Assembly (NCBI RefSeq): GCF_007748115.1
Contig: NZ_CP036289.1
Span: forward strand, 4,464,001-4,528,000
Origin: Bremerella volcania
Lineage (GTDB): Bacteria; Planctomycetota; Planctomycetia; Pirellulales; Pirellulaceae
Reading direction: 5' to 3'
DNA: 64,000 nt
The notes below the pieces were generated by a model, which had not been told where the DNA came from, ran no database searches, and saw only the letters and a list, made by a program, of their open reading frames with translations. This document shows, one piece after another, positions 45,454 through 54,366 of the stretch. The stretch's first letter is position 1; the number at the start of each line of letters is the position of its first letter. The position numbers and the translations under genes are program-made.

Positions 45454-46008
45454 ATGTCAGGTAAAGCCCCAGCGAAAATGGCCATCTCGACCACCATCAA
45501 TGGCCAGACCTACGATTTCCTCTGCGAGCCTCGGCAAAGCTTGCTCGAAGTACTGCGGGATACGCTGCAATTGACCGGTGCCAAGGAAGGCTGCAACAAC
45601 GGCAACTGCGGTGCGTGCACGGTGCTGCTCGATGGCGAGCCGGTCAACAGTTGCATTGTGCTTGCCGTGGAAGTCCACGGGCACGAGCTTACGACCATCG
45701 AAGGGATCGCCGACAAAGGCCACCTGCATCCGATTCAACAGTGCTTCCTGGAAGGCGCGGCACTCCAGTGTGGGATCTGCACGCCAGGCTTCATCGTGGC
45801 GGCGAAGGCCTTGCTCGATAAGAAGCCCAATCCGGGCGAAGAGGAAATTCGCTTTGCCCTCGCCGGCAATCTTTGCCGCTGTACCGGGTACGACAAGATC
45901 GTCCGCAGCGTGAAGGCCGCCGCCGAACGCATGAGTGGCAACGGTTCGCTCAAGCAAAATCCACAGCCGACCCAAACCAGTCAACAGCAAGCCCAGCAGC
46001 AACAATAG
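45454..46008 (+). CDS. molybdenum hydroxylase 2Fe-2S subunit (CoxS/XdhC-like)
   Basis: A 184-residue iron-sulfur subunit. The plant-type ferredoxin motif CNNGNCGACTVLLDG binds the first 2Fe-2S cluster. The C-terminal CGICTPGF and CRCTGY motifs bind the second. A Gln-rich tail (about 170-184, TQTSQQQAQQQQ) is an odd extension. ATG 45454 is the family start. Confidence 0.94.
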   Translation: MSGKAPAKMAISTTINGQTYDFLCEPRQSLLEVLRDTLQLTGAKEGCNNGNCGACTVLLDGEPVNSCIVLAVEVHGHELTTIEGIADKGHLHPIQQCFLEGAALQCGICTPGFIVAAKALLDKKPNPGEEEIRFALAGNLCRCTGYDKIVRSVKAAAERMSGNGSLKQNPQPTQTSQQQAQQQQ

Positions 46009-46020
46009 GGAAGCCCAGCC

Positions 46021-48288
46021 ATGAACGGATCGCCAATTTCCTATAGCGACAAACAGTACAAGGTCCTGGGCACGCGACCAATCCGGCATGACGGAACCGA
46101 CAAGGTCACCGGCCGGGCCATCTACACTAACGACGTCCATTTCCCGGACATGGTACACGGCAAGATTCTCCGCAGCCCTCACGCGCATGCGAAGATTAAG
46201 TCGGTCGATACCTCGGCCGCCCAAGCCCTCGATGGCGTTCTCGCCGTCATCACTGGCAAGGATTGGCCGCACTTAAAAGATAAGATCGCCAACCTGGGCG
46301 AAGGTGCGGTTCATCTTTCCGACCTCAGCGAAAACTGCATGGCCATCGACAAGGCCCTGTACAAGGGTCATGCCATCGCAGCGGTTGCGGCCCGCACGGT
46401 TCATCTCGCGGAAGAAGCGTTGGCCCTGATTCAGGTCGAGTACGAAGTCCTTCCCGCCGTACTGTGGGTGCAGGATGCGATGCGGGACGATGCCCCGATT
46501 TTGCATGCGGATCTGCGTACCGACCACATGGGTGCCCAGGGAGACAAACCGACCAACATCGCGAAGCATCTTCTGTTCGAAAAAGGAGACGTCGACTCGG
46601 CATGGTCTTCCGCCGACGTCATCATCGAGCGCGAGTTCAAAACGGCCACCGTCCACCAAGGCTACATCGAACCCCACAACTCGATCGCCCACTGGAACGA
46701 AGATGGCAAGCTGAAAATCTGGACTTCCACGCAAGGTTCGTTTACCTGTCGCCAACAGGTCGCCGAACTGCTGCAACTTCCCCTTTCGCAAGTCACCGTC
46801 ACGCCATGTGAGATCGGCGGCGGCTTCGGGGGGAAGATTGCCGTCTACCTGGAACCGGTCGCAGCGCTTCTTAGCCGCAAGTGTGGCCGCCCCGTCAAGA
46901 TGGTCATGCAGCGCGACGAAGTGTTCGAAGCGACCGGTCCTACGCCTGGTTCGTACATGCGGATCAAGCTGGGCGCGACCAAGGATGGAAAGCTGGTCGC
47001 CGGAGATGCCTACCTGGCCTACGACGCCGGGGCTTACCGAGACGGCGTGATCGGCCCCGGCTGCATGTGCGTCTTCAGCTGTGTCGACCTCCCCCATGCC
47101 CGGGTTAACGGATATGACGTCTGCTTGAACAAACCGAAAACCCAGGCTTATCGCGCCCCGGGCGCGACCCAAGCGGCGTTCGCGTTCGAGTCGGTCATGA
47201 ACGAACTTGCCGAAACGCTTGGCATCTGCCCGCTTGAGCTGCGTCTGAAGAACGCGGCCAAGGAAGGAACGCGGCGGGTCGATGGTCCGATCTATCCGCG
47301 AGTAGGGCTCGTGGAGTGCCTGGAGGCGGCCAAGAATAGCGATCACTGGAACGCGCCGCTGGAAGGGGACCACCGCGGTCGCGGAATCGCCGCTGGTTTC
47401 TGGTTCAACATCGGCCTGAAGTCAAGCGTCTCGGCCACGGTCAACTCCGACGGCACGGTCAACCTTTTGGAAGGATCGACCGACATCGGCGGCACGCGCA
47501 CGTCCATTGCCATGCAACTGGCCGAAACGCTGGGGATCGCGGCGGAAGACGTGCATCCCAAGGTGGTCGATACCGACAGCGTCGGCTACACCGACGTCAC
47601 CGGCGGCAGCCGCACGACGTTTGCCACCGGGCTGGCCGCCTACGAGGTGGGACTCGACTTACGGAAACAACTGTGCCAGCGCGCGGCCGTACTCTGGGAG
47701 TGCGACGTGGAAGGCGTCCGCTACGAGAGCGGCGCGGTCGTCCGTGGCGATAAGAGGATTACCTTTCGCGAACTTGCCGAAAAACTTCCTGAGATCGGCG
47801 AGCCGGTCGTCGGTCGGGCTTCGATCTCGAAGGATGTTTCGACCAACGGCTTTGGAGTTCACATCTGCGACGTGGAAGTCGATCCGGAAACGGGCAAGGT
47901 TCGCGTACTGCGTTACACGGCCATTCAAGATGCCGGCAAGGCCATTCATCCGAGCTACGTCGAAGGCCAGATGCAAGGGGGCGCCGTGCAGGGGATCGGC
48001 TGGGCGCTGAACGAAGAGTACTTCTATCGAGACGACGCCACGATGGCCAACGCCTCGCTATTGGACTATCGCATGCCGACCTGTTACGACCTGCCGATGA
48101 TCGACACGATCATCGTCGAGGTCCCCAACCCCGATCATCCGTATGGCGTTCGCGGCGTGGGCGAAACCCCGATCGTCCCTCCGCCGGCAGCCGTCCAGTC
48201 AGCCATCTATCAAGCGTGCGGTGCCCGGATGTTCGAGCTTCCCATGTCGCCACCCAAGCTGTGGAAGGCGATCTCGCAGCTAAGCTGA
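46021..48288 (+). CDS. molybdenum hydroxylase large subunit (xanthine dehydrogenase/aldehyde oxidase family)
   Basis: A 755-residue molybdopterin-binding subunit. The active-site Glu is in GVGETP (Glu715), and cofactor-binding motifs such as GGGFGGK and YDAGAYRDG are present. The loop that in CO dehydrogenase form I reads AYxCSFR is here AYRAPGATQ, so it is not a form I CO dehydrogenase. The substrate is probably a heterocycle, aldehyde or related compound and cannot be fixed by eye. It is last in the operon, converging on the vWA gene with 1 bp between the stops. MoCo sulfuration genes (xdhC/coxF type) are not in the window. Confidence 0.92.
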   Translation: MNGSPISYSDKQYKVLGTRPIRHDGTDKVTGRAIYTNDVHFPDMVHGKILRSPHAHAKIKSVDTSAAQALDGVLAVITGKDWPHLKDKIANLGEGAVHLSDLSENCMAIDKALYKGHAIAAVAARTVHLAEEALALIQVEYEVLPAVLWVQDAMRDDAPILHADLRTDHMGAQGDKPTNIAKHLLFEKGDVDSAWSSADVIIEREFKTATVHQGYIEPHNSIAHWNEDGKLKIWTSTQGSFTCRQQVAELLQLPLSQVTVTPCEIGGGFGGKIAVYLEPVAALLSRKCGRPVKMVMQRDEVFEATGPTPGSYMRIKLGATKDGKLVAGDAYLAYDAGAYRDGVIGPGCMCVFSCVDLPHARVNGYDVCLNKPKTQAYRAPGATQAAFAFESVMNELAETLGICPLELRLKNAAKEGTRRVDGPIYPRVGLVECLEAAKNSDHWNAPLEGDHRGRGIAAGFWFNIGLKSSVSATVNSDGTVNLLEGSTDIGGTRTSIAMQLAETLGIAAEDVHPKVVDTDSVGYTDVTGGSRTTFATGLAAYEVGLDLRKQLCQRAAVLWECDVEGVRYESGAVVRGDKRITFRELAEKLPEIGEPVVGRASISKDVSTNGFGVHICDVEVDPETGKVRVLRYTAIQDAGKAIHPSYVEGQMQGGAVQGIGWALNEEYFYRDDATMANASLLDYRMPTCYDLPMIDTIIVEVPNPDHPYGVRGVGETPIVPPPAAVQSAIYQACGARMFELPMSPPKLWKAISQLS

Positions 48289-48289
48289 G

Positions 48290-50269
48290 CTACAGCTTGG
48301 GAATCTGAACCGGCATCCGAGGTGGTCCGCCAGGTGGGGCGGGCCGCGGGCGATTGATCCGGCGGGTATCAAAGAAGATCGGTTCGAGCTTCACGCCGAA
48401 ACCGCGTTTGATCTCCCAGCTTGCCCGCGTGGCCCACGGGGTCCCTTCGTGTTCCTGCATGACGAACTGAAGCACATCGCGCGAGAGGGAGATGTCGGCT
48501 TCGGTTTTTTCGGGGGCCGATAGCTCGTCGGTCGTCGCGAGCCGCCAACCGCGGAACTCCATGTAGGCCGGCATCTGCGGTGGAGTGGGCGGATTCTCGG
48601 CGAAGTTCGTCAGGTAAGCACCGTACTCAAACGCACGTGCCCGATAGGCGAGCAGTTGGCCGTACAGCAGATCGTAGTTGGCATTCCAGCGCAGCGAGTT
48701 CGACTCGTCGCGCAGGTTGCGGTTGTTTTCGGCCGCTTCGATTGCCCGGTCCAGGTACGTGATGTAGGTGATCATCTTGGCTTGCTGCTCGCGCACCTGT
48801 TGCCGGAATCGCTGCAGGTCGCCACTGAAGACCTGCTGAATCTCGATCACGTCCGCGACGCTTTCCTGGTACGGATTCAGGTCGTAGATGATCTTAGTGA
48901 CGAGCGTCTTGAGAGGATCGTTTTTGACTTCGCCGACCTGCTCCATCCGCGAACTCAAGTTCGGCCGATACATGTCCATCGTCTTCGGTTCGTAGCGGCG
49001 ATCGATCGAGTTGTTGATGTTCGTTTCTTCGCCGGGAAGCATGAAGAAGATACCGCCTGTTTCCTTCGCCATGCGGACCTGCTCGAACGGGCCGAAACCG
49101 CTGGTCAGCGCATCGGTCCGCTTGCCGAAGCCGTCGGTCTGCAGCTGTTCGACCAAGGCGGCTTCCGGACCACGATCGACCGGCAGCAAATGGATCGTCC
49201 CTTCTTCGGGATGCATCCACCGCACATGGGCGAACGGATACCCGAAGACCGCTTCACGCCCCAGGATGAACACCCTCGTATCGGTCGCCTTGGCAATCGA
49301 GATCGCTTTCTCGAGCCGCCCTTCGTTGTCCTCGGTGTTGCCACTCTCGTCGGTCACGACAATCAGCGCGATCTTACGATCGGCGATCTTCGCGTAACGG
49401 CGATGCAGCGTCAGCACTTCCGCCACGGCCGAACTGAACATCTCTTCCCCCGATGGGTCGACCGGCACCGCGGCGATCGCCTCGTCGACCTCGACAGGGT
49501 CGGCAGTGGGTGCCCTGGTATGCAGTTGGAATCCTTGCCCGAAGCTGGCCACCCCGGTCGTGAGGGCATCCCCCTTGGCATGCTCGCTCAGTCCGACTTC
49601 GCCATAGATGCGATGGATCCGCTGGCGAATCTTAGCCTGATCGTCCTTCATGCTTTCCGACTGGTCGAACAGCCAGATCACCAGGACCTTGTTCTTGGAA
49701 AGCATCCAGATCAACTCTTGCGAGATCTGGTCCATGGCTTCCTGATAGTCTCCGACGACGGCTTGAACCGAACCCACCGTTCCGACCGGCATATCCTCGA
49801 TCAGCGAGTCGACGTCCTTGGTCAGAAGCGCTTCGGCTTGCAGAGCCACCAGTGGCGCGTTGGCGAAGTCGGTCGGCGGCATCTCCAGTTGGGGCGCTTT
49901 CAGCGATGCTTCGACCATGCCTTCCATCCCTTGCTCGGTGGTGGTCAGGTTCGCCAGGGTCATCTCCTTGGCGATCTTATCCGACTCGTCCAGCTCGATT
50001 TCCAGCGGTCGCTCGCGGTCTTCGATCTCCGGCTCGAGCACCACCAGTTCGATCTGCCGATCAGGCGGGTCGATGATCGTGAACATGGCCATCAGCATGA
50101 CCAACGAGAAATGCACGATCAACGAAACCAGGAACGATGCCGAGTTCTGGATCGTTTCCCAACGCAGCCACCCCGGTGAGGTGTCGTGGCCTGCGTGCTC
50201 TGCTAGCGGAGCTTGCCCCTCAGGCAATTGCGGAGAAGACCAGTCGGCGGTGGGGGCAGGTCGATGCAT
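48290..50269 (-). CDS. membrane-anchored von Willebrand factor A domain protein
   Basis: A 659-residue protein. One helix near residues 43-65 (SASFLVSLIVHFSLVMLMAMF) anchors it; the rest is probably exported. The vWA domain shows the MIDAS motif DQSES (about 200) and the later VTDESGN Asp. An all-helical segment (about 475-560) and a C-terminal extension follow. The early ELVVLEPEIEDRERPLEIEL segment resembles a TonB-like linker. The role is unknown; planctomycetes encode several related proteins. Confidence 0.8.
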   Translation of the reverse strand: MHRPAPTADWSSPQLPEGQAPLAEHAGHDTSPGWLRWETIQNSASFLVSLIVHFSLVMLMAMFTIIDPPDRQIELVVLEPEIEDRERPLEIELDESDKIAKEMTLANLTTTEQGMEGMVEASLKAPQLEMPPTDFANAPLVALQAEALLTKDVDSLIEDMPVGTVGSVQAVVGDYQEAMDQISQELIWMLSKNKVLVIWLFDQSESMKDDQAKIRQRIHRIYGEVGLSEHAKGDALTTGVASFGQGFQLHTRAPTADPVEVDEAIAAVPVDPSGEEMFSSAVAEVLTLHRRYAKIADRKIALIVVTDESGNTEDNEGRLEKAISIAKATDTRVFILGREAVFGYPFAHVRWMHPEEGTIHLLPVDRGPEAALVEQLQTDGFGKRTDALTSGFGPFEQVRMAKETGGIFFMLPGEETNINNSIDRRYEPKTMDMYRPNLSSRMEQVGEVKNDPLKTLVTKIIYDLNPYQESVADVIEIQQVFSGDLQRFRQQVREQQAKMITYITYLDRAIEAAENNRNLRDESNSLRWNANYDLLYGQLLAYRARAFEYGAYLTNFAENPPTPPQMPAYMEFRGWRLATTDELSAPEKTEADISLSRDVLQFVMQEHEGTPWATRASWEIKRGFGVKLEPIFFDTRRINRPRPAPPGGPPRMPVQIPKL

Positions 50270-50486
50270 GCTTACCGGTCAGGAAGGAAGGATACGTGAT
50301 TGTTAACTACTTAATCCTAGAAGAAGATGCCATTTTCCGCCATCGATTTTCTCACCCGCGTTGAGGCTTGTCCGAATTTGCCGGCATTTTCTCCCCCAAT
50401 TGGCCTGGATGCATTTCGGGAGATTTGATACAGCACAACCAACTTGCGCAATTATTTCGATAAAACTCGCTCCAGCCGAGGATGCC

Positions 50487-52073
50487 GTGGCCGTACTTCG
50501 TAATCTTTTGATCGTGGGACTCTTAGTCTGTGTTGCGTACAACGGATACGTGATCTACCGCAATCAAATGGCCTCATCCCCTACGGCCGACACCAAAGGT
50601 CCCGACGAAGCACCGTTGTTTTCGGAAGAAGCATTTACGGAACTCGCCGAGAATCGAAGCCAGGTCACCGTGCAGCAAGTCCCCACGGTATTAACGGCCG
50701 AACAGGCGACTCCGAAAGACGAGTACGTCGCCAACCCGGTCCTCGAGAATCGTACCGCTTCCCTGCCGGTCATCCCAGTTTCCACGAGCGGTCCAACCAC
50801 CAAGCCAACCAGCCGTTTCTCGACCGACACCGTAGCGCAAGAGGAACCAGCCGCACAGCAGGAAGCTCCCTCGGCCGAAGACATCACGCCGAAGATCCTT
50901 TCGTTTGACGATGCCTGGGCAGAAATCGAAGCATCCGAAGCCGCGTTTACCTGGGCCACCGCGCTTTCGCAAATCGAGCGTCTGGCCTACCGCGAGGATC
51001 TCACCGAAGCGCAGCGCGAGCAAGTGCTGGCCAAAGGGGATGAACTCGCCAAGACGGTGATCTTCGCTCCGAACAAACACCTGGCCAAGCCTGCGCTGAC
51101 CTTTCTGCCAGGGATGAACCTGGAGGAAGTCTCCGCCAAGCACGCAATCCCCGAAACCTTCCTGCGCTCAATCAACCACTGGGCCGACGACCACAACCCC
51201 ACCCCAGGCGATTCGATCAAAGTGCTTCAAGGCCCGATCAAACTGCACGTCGATCTGCCGTCGAAATCGATCCGTGTGGCCGTCGGTGATCTTTACGCCG
51301 GACGCATGGCCATCGGGCAGCATTCGATCAATATTCCAGAAACCGCCACGCTTAATGCCGAAATCCTTGACGAGGTGACCAAACTCTCGCTGGGGGACGT
51401 CGCCGTCGTCATCGACACGGAAAATAAAGTCCCTGAAGCCAACTCATTGCTCGTCACGGCGGAAGATTGGAAGCTTCTGCGATCACTCGCCAGCGAGTCG
51501 GTTGAGGTTACCTGGACCGATATCGCCAAGCCTGCTGCCCCTCCAGCGATCGCAGCCGTTGAGCCTCCCAAACAGGAAATGCAGACGCCGGCCGTTACCG
51601 AGGAGCCGCAAGAGCCAGTCGATGCTTTAAAGATGGAGATCTTCACCCCTTCGGCCGTCGCAATCCAAGGGAAGCCGGTCAAATACGGCATCGAAATCAC
51701 CAACCTAAGCGACAAGCCGAGCGATCTGGTCCAGGCCGTGGTCAATCTCTCGGAAGGAATCGAGCCTATCCAAGTGGAAGGGCACACTGGTCGCATCGCC
51801 CCGGGTCAGGCCATGTTCGATCCGCTGACCATCGAAGCCGGCAAGAGCATTCGCCTGACCGTGACCATCGAGACCAAAGAGACAGGCCAGTTCCTGATTC
51901 GCCCCGAACTGCAATGCGGCCGGCCTGAAACCCGCTACGCAACCGAAGTCCAGCTTCGCGTCGCCGCCGCGGAATCGATCTCGGCGGAAGCTGAAAAGAA
52001 CAAAGTGGAAACCGCGCAACCCAAGCAATCAATCGCGGAAATCCCTCAAAACCCGGCCAGAGAGATCCGCTGA
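50487..52073 (+). CDS. membrane-anchored LysM-like protein with Ig-like C-terminal domain
   Basis: A 528-residue protein. The GTG start (50487) follows CCGAGGA and gives an N-terminal anchor (VAVLRNLLIVGLLVCVAYNGYVIY). A Pro/Ala/Glu-rich stretch (about 40-130) is followed by helices and a LysM-like segment (ALTFLPGMNLEEVSAKHAIPETFLRSINHW, then GDSIKVLQG), suggesting peptidoglycan contact. An adjoining VDLPSKSIRVAVGDLYAGRMAIG strand set resembles the N-terminus of L,D-transpeptidase domains, but no catalytic Cys follows. The end (about 425-510) is an Ig-like DUF11-type domain. It is divergent from the vWA gene. Confidence 0.7.
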   Translation: MAVLRNLLIVGLLVCVAYNGYVIYRNQMASSPTADTKGPDEAPLFSEEAFTELAENRSQVTVQQVPTVLTAEQATPKDEYVANPVLENRTASLPVIPVSTSGPTTKPTSRFSTDTVAQEEPAAQQEAPSAEDITPKILSFDDAWAEIEASEAAFTWATALSQIERLAYREDLTEAQREQVLAKGDELAKTVIFAPNKHLAKPALTFLPGMNLEEVSAKHAIPETFLRSINHWADDHNPTPGDSIKVLQGPIKLHVDLPSKSIRVAVGDLYAGRMAIGQHSINIPETATLNAEILDEVTKLSLGDVAVVIDTENKVPEANSLLVTAEDWKLLRSLASESVEVTWTDIAKPAAPPAIAAVEPPKQEMQTPAVTEEPQEPVDALKMEIFTPSAVAIQGKPVKYGIEITNLSDKPSDLVQAVVNLSEGIEPIQVEGHTGRIAPGQAMFDPLTIEAGKSIRLTVTIETKETGQFLIRPELQCGRPETRYATEVQLRVAAAESISAEAEKNKVETAQPKQSIAEIPQNPAREIR

Positions 52074-52192
52074 GCCAAATGGGGGGGGTAAGCATCTTTT
52101 TTCCTAAACCCCAAGAAAAGAGACCTGCCCCTTTTTCTCCTCTCAGCGCGATGGTTGGTTACGGGCTGCCATCCCTCGAGCCGTGATGTAAA

Positions 52193-53386
52193 ATGCCGGT
52201 TCCTCGCGGTTGCATCTCCGAAGGCAGAATTTCGCACGTGTCGAATTTCCCTAAAACTCTCAATTCGGCACTGATCTGGTTGGCAAGGATTACCCTTGCC
52301 GTGTTGGTCATCGTGTCGCTGGCTCCTTTGGTAAACACTGGCTACTGGGTCGTGCGCCTTTGTGATTTCCCTCGTGTTCAGCTGTTGTTTTTGCTGTTGG
52401 TACCAACTTTGGCGACAGTGGCTCATGCGTGGGGAGCCTGCGGTTTCCGAAGGGAACACTGGATACTTGGCGGTGGCATCCTCGCCGCGGCGTGTTGGCA
52501 AGCAGCGCACGTGCTCCCTTTCACGCCCCTTTGGCCGCAAGAGCTGGCAGATGCGAGCGAGCAAAAGAATCTTCGGCTGATGGTAGCCAACATCAAATAC
52601 AGCAACACCCAATTTGACGAGGTGTCGCAGGTGATCCAGCAGCAGGATCCGGACCTCCTGCTGCTGATTGAAATCAACCAAAAGTGGAAATCCGAGCTCG
52701 ATCCGCTTCGCCAAGCATACCCGCACCACGTCGAAGTCATCCGCGACGAGGGGCTCGGTTTGGCGCTTTGGAGTAAGCTGCCGATTCTCAATGAGGAAGT
52801 GAAGTACCTTGTCTCAAAGCTGAGGCCGTCGATCTTCGCGACCCTTGCCCTTCCCGACGGCAAAACCGTCCAAGTAGCAGGCCTGCACCCAACCCCGCCG
52901 GGGCTGAAGGATGACACGCCAGGGGGCCGGCGCGACAGTCGCGTGCGAGATGCCGAACTCGTGCTGGTCGCCCAAGAAGTTCAAGCCGACGCGGACGCTA
53001 CCTGGCTGGTAACGGGGGACTTCAACGATGTCGCCTGGTCCCACACCACGCGTCTCTTCAAACGTCTAAGCGGATTGGGCGATCCCCGGGTCGGACGCGC
53101 GCTGTTGACCACCTATCACGCCGACTATCCGCCACTTCGTTATCCCATCGATCACGTGTTCCTGTCCCAAGGCTCAACGGTCGGCAAATTTCAGCGGGTA
53201 CGGCTCCCCGGCTCCGATCACTTCGCGGTGCTGGCAGAATTCCATGTCGCCGGCAACGCCGTGCCTGAAACGGCCTCTTCGGAAGATGAAGTTGAGGCCA
53301 AGGAAATCGTGGAGGAAGGGGAGCAAGATGCCCAGCAGCGGAATATCGAGGCCGACTCGAAAGACACAGATGGTGACGACCGCTAA
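52193..53386 (+). CDS. membrane-anchored endonuclease/exonuclease/phosphatase family protein
   Basis: A 397-residue protein. Three N-terminal helices (about 23-45, 58-75 and 88-105) anchor a catalytic domain of the DNase I/phosphatase fold, with LRLMVANIKY, DLLLLIEINQ, VTGDFND (catalytic Asp/Asn) and GSDHFAVLAEF (terminal His). It probably acts outside the cytoplasm on nucleic acid or phospholipid. The acidic tail (about 355-397) is low-complexity. The start is uncertain; a GTG 15 codons on is possible. The stop overlaps the next, convergent gene by 4 bp. Confidence 0.85.
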   Translation: MPVPRGCISEGRISHVSNFPKTLNSALIWLARITLAVLVIVSLAPLVNTGYWVVRLCDFPRVQLLFLLLVPTLATVAHAWGACGFRREHWILGGGILAAACWQAAHVLPFTPLWPQELADASEQKNLRLMVANIKYSNTQFDEVSQVIQQQDPDLLLLIEINQKWKSELDPLRQAYPHHVEVIRDEGLGLALWSKLPILNEEVKYLVSKLRPSIFATLALPDGKTVQVAGLHPTPPGLKDDTPGGRRDSRVRDAELVLVAQEVQADADATWLVTGDFNDVAWSHTTRLFKRLSGLGDPRVGRALLTTYHADYPPLRYPIDHVFLSQGSTVGKFQRVRLPGSDHFAVLAEFHVAGNAVPETASSEDEVEAKEIVEEGEQDAQQRNIEADSKDTDGDDR

Positions 53387-54342
53387 AACGGCAAGTCGGT
53401 GCCAACTGCCGGATTTTCAGCCGCTCGCTGCAAAAACTTCGTTCCCAGGGCCACGTCTTGAATCGCCAGGCCAACGGTCTTATACACCACAATGCTGTCG
53501 GCGTTGTTTCTCCCGATGACGGTACCTGCGATCACATCGGACAGGGAAACGGCCACGTCCCAGTCAAAGTACCCTTCTTCCTGAGCCAGCAGATAGTCGC
53601 CGGCTTCTCCCTGGCACGCTTCGATCGAATCGCACACCCAGTTGTCGGCGCGGCGAATGGTCACCACGTCGACTTCCCGCTTGTAGGCCCAGTTGCCACC
53701 CATCGCGCAGACCAGGGCTCCTTCGGCAAGCTGATTGCCATCGAAGACCGGGTGCTTGCTGGTCGTCGCCGTGATGACCAGCGGTAGGTCTTCCACGGCG
53801 TCTTTCGGATCGTGGACCGGCACGATCTCGATCTGGCACTTGTCGGCCATGCGTTCGGCGAACGATTCGCGTTTCTCTTGATCGCGCGAGTAGACGAACG
53901 CCTGGGTTAGGGGAAACTCGGTCGCCATCGCTTCCAGCTGCGACTCGGCCTGCCAACCGGTACCGAAGAGGCCTAACTGCGTCAACGGTTTTTTGGCGAG
54001 GTAGCGTGCCCCCACCGCGGACGAAGCGGCAGTGCGCATCTGACCGAGCTTATCGGCCTCGATCAGCGCGACCATCTGCCCACTGTCGATATCGTAGATA
54101 CCGACCATGAACTTGGCTCCGATCCGCGTGGTGGTGTACATCTTCCAGCCGGCGGTTCCCAGGTATTCCGCCGAAGCGTGCATGCCGTGCAGGACGAAAC
54201 CAGGGGCACGGGCACGATGCCGAGGGACGTTTTCAGCGCCCCCCGTGCCGAGTTGCCGGAAACTTTCGTCCACCACTTCAATGGCGGTCGCCATATCGAG
54301 CAGCTGGCCTACTTCCTGCTCACGGTAAAATCGGCACGTCAT
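53383..54342 (-). CDS. ornithine cyclodeaminase / mu-crystallin family protein
   Basis: A 319-residue NAD(P)-binding protein. It shows the Rossmann motif LGLFGTGWQAESQLEAM, the early DRxR-type substrate region (KMYTTTRIGAKFMVGIYDID) and a conserved late segment. The family includes ornithine cyclodeaminase, alanine dehydrogenase and imine reductases; the substrate cannot be assigned. It starts 24 bp after the xylulokinase stop on the same strand, so the two may be cotranscribed. Confidence 0.87.
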   Translation of the reverse strand: MTCRFYREQEVGQLLDMATAIEVVDESFRQLGTGGAENVPRHRARAPGFVLHGMHASAEYLGTAGWKMYTTTRIGAKFMVGIYDIDSGQMVALIEADKLGQMRTAASSAVGARYLAKKPLTQLGLFGTGWQAESQLEAMATEFPLTQAFVYSRDQEKRESFAERMADKCQIEIVPVHDPKDAVEDLPLVITATTSKHPVFDGNQLAEGALVCAMGGNWAYKREVDVVTIRRADNWVCDSIEACQGEAGDYLLAQEEGYFDWDVAVSLSDVIAGTVIGRNNADSIVVYKTVGLAIQDVALGTKFLQRAAENPAVGTDLPF

Positions 54343-54366
54343 GTCGCCACCTCATGTCAAACGGGA

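Noticed and set aside
46021-48288. Form I carbon monoxide dehydrogenase.
   Set aside because: The diagnostic AYxCSFR loop is replaced by AYRAPGATQ.
48656-50179. A 507-codon open frame opposite the von Willebrand A protein gene.
   Set aside because: The sense strand encodes MIDAS motifs and a membrane helix; the antisense translation is Arg/Leu/Val/His-rich without a domain.
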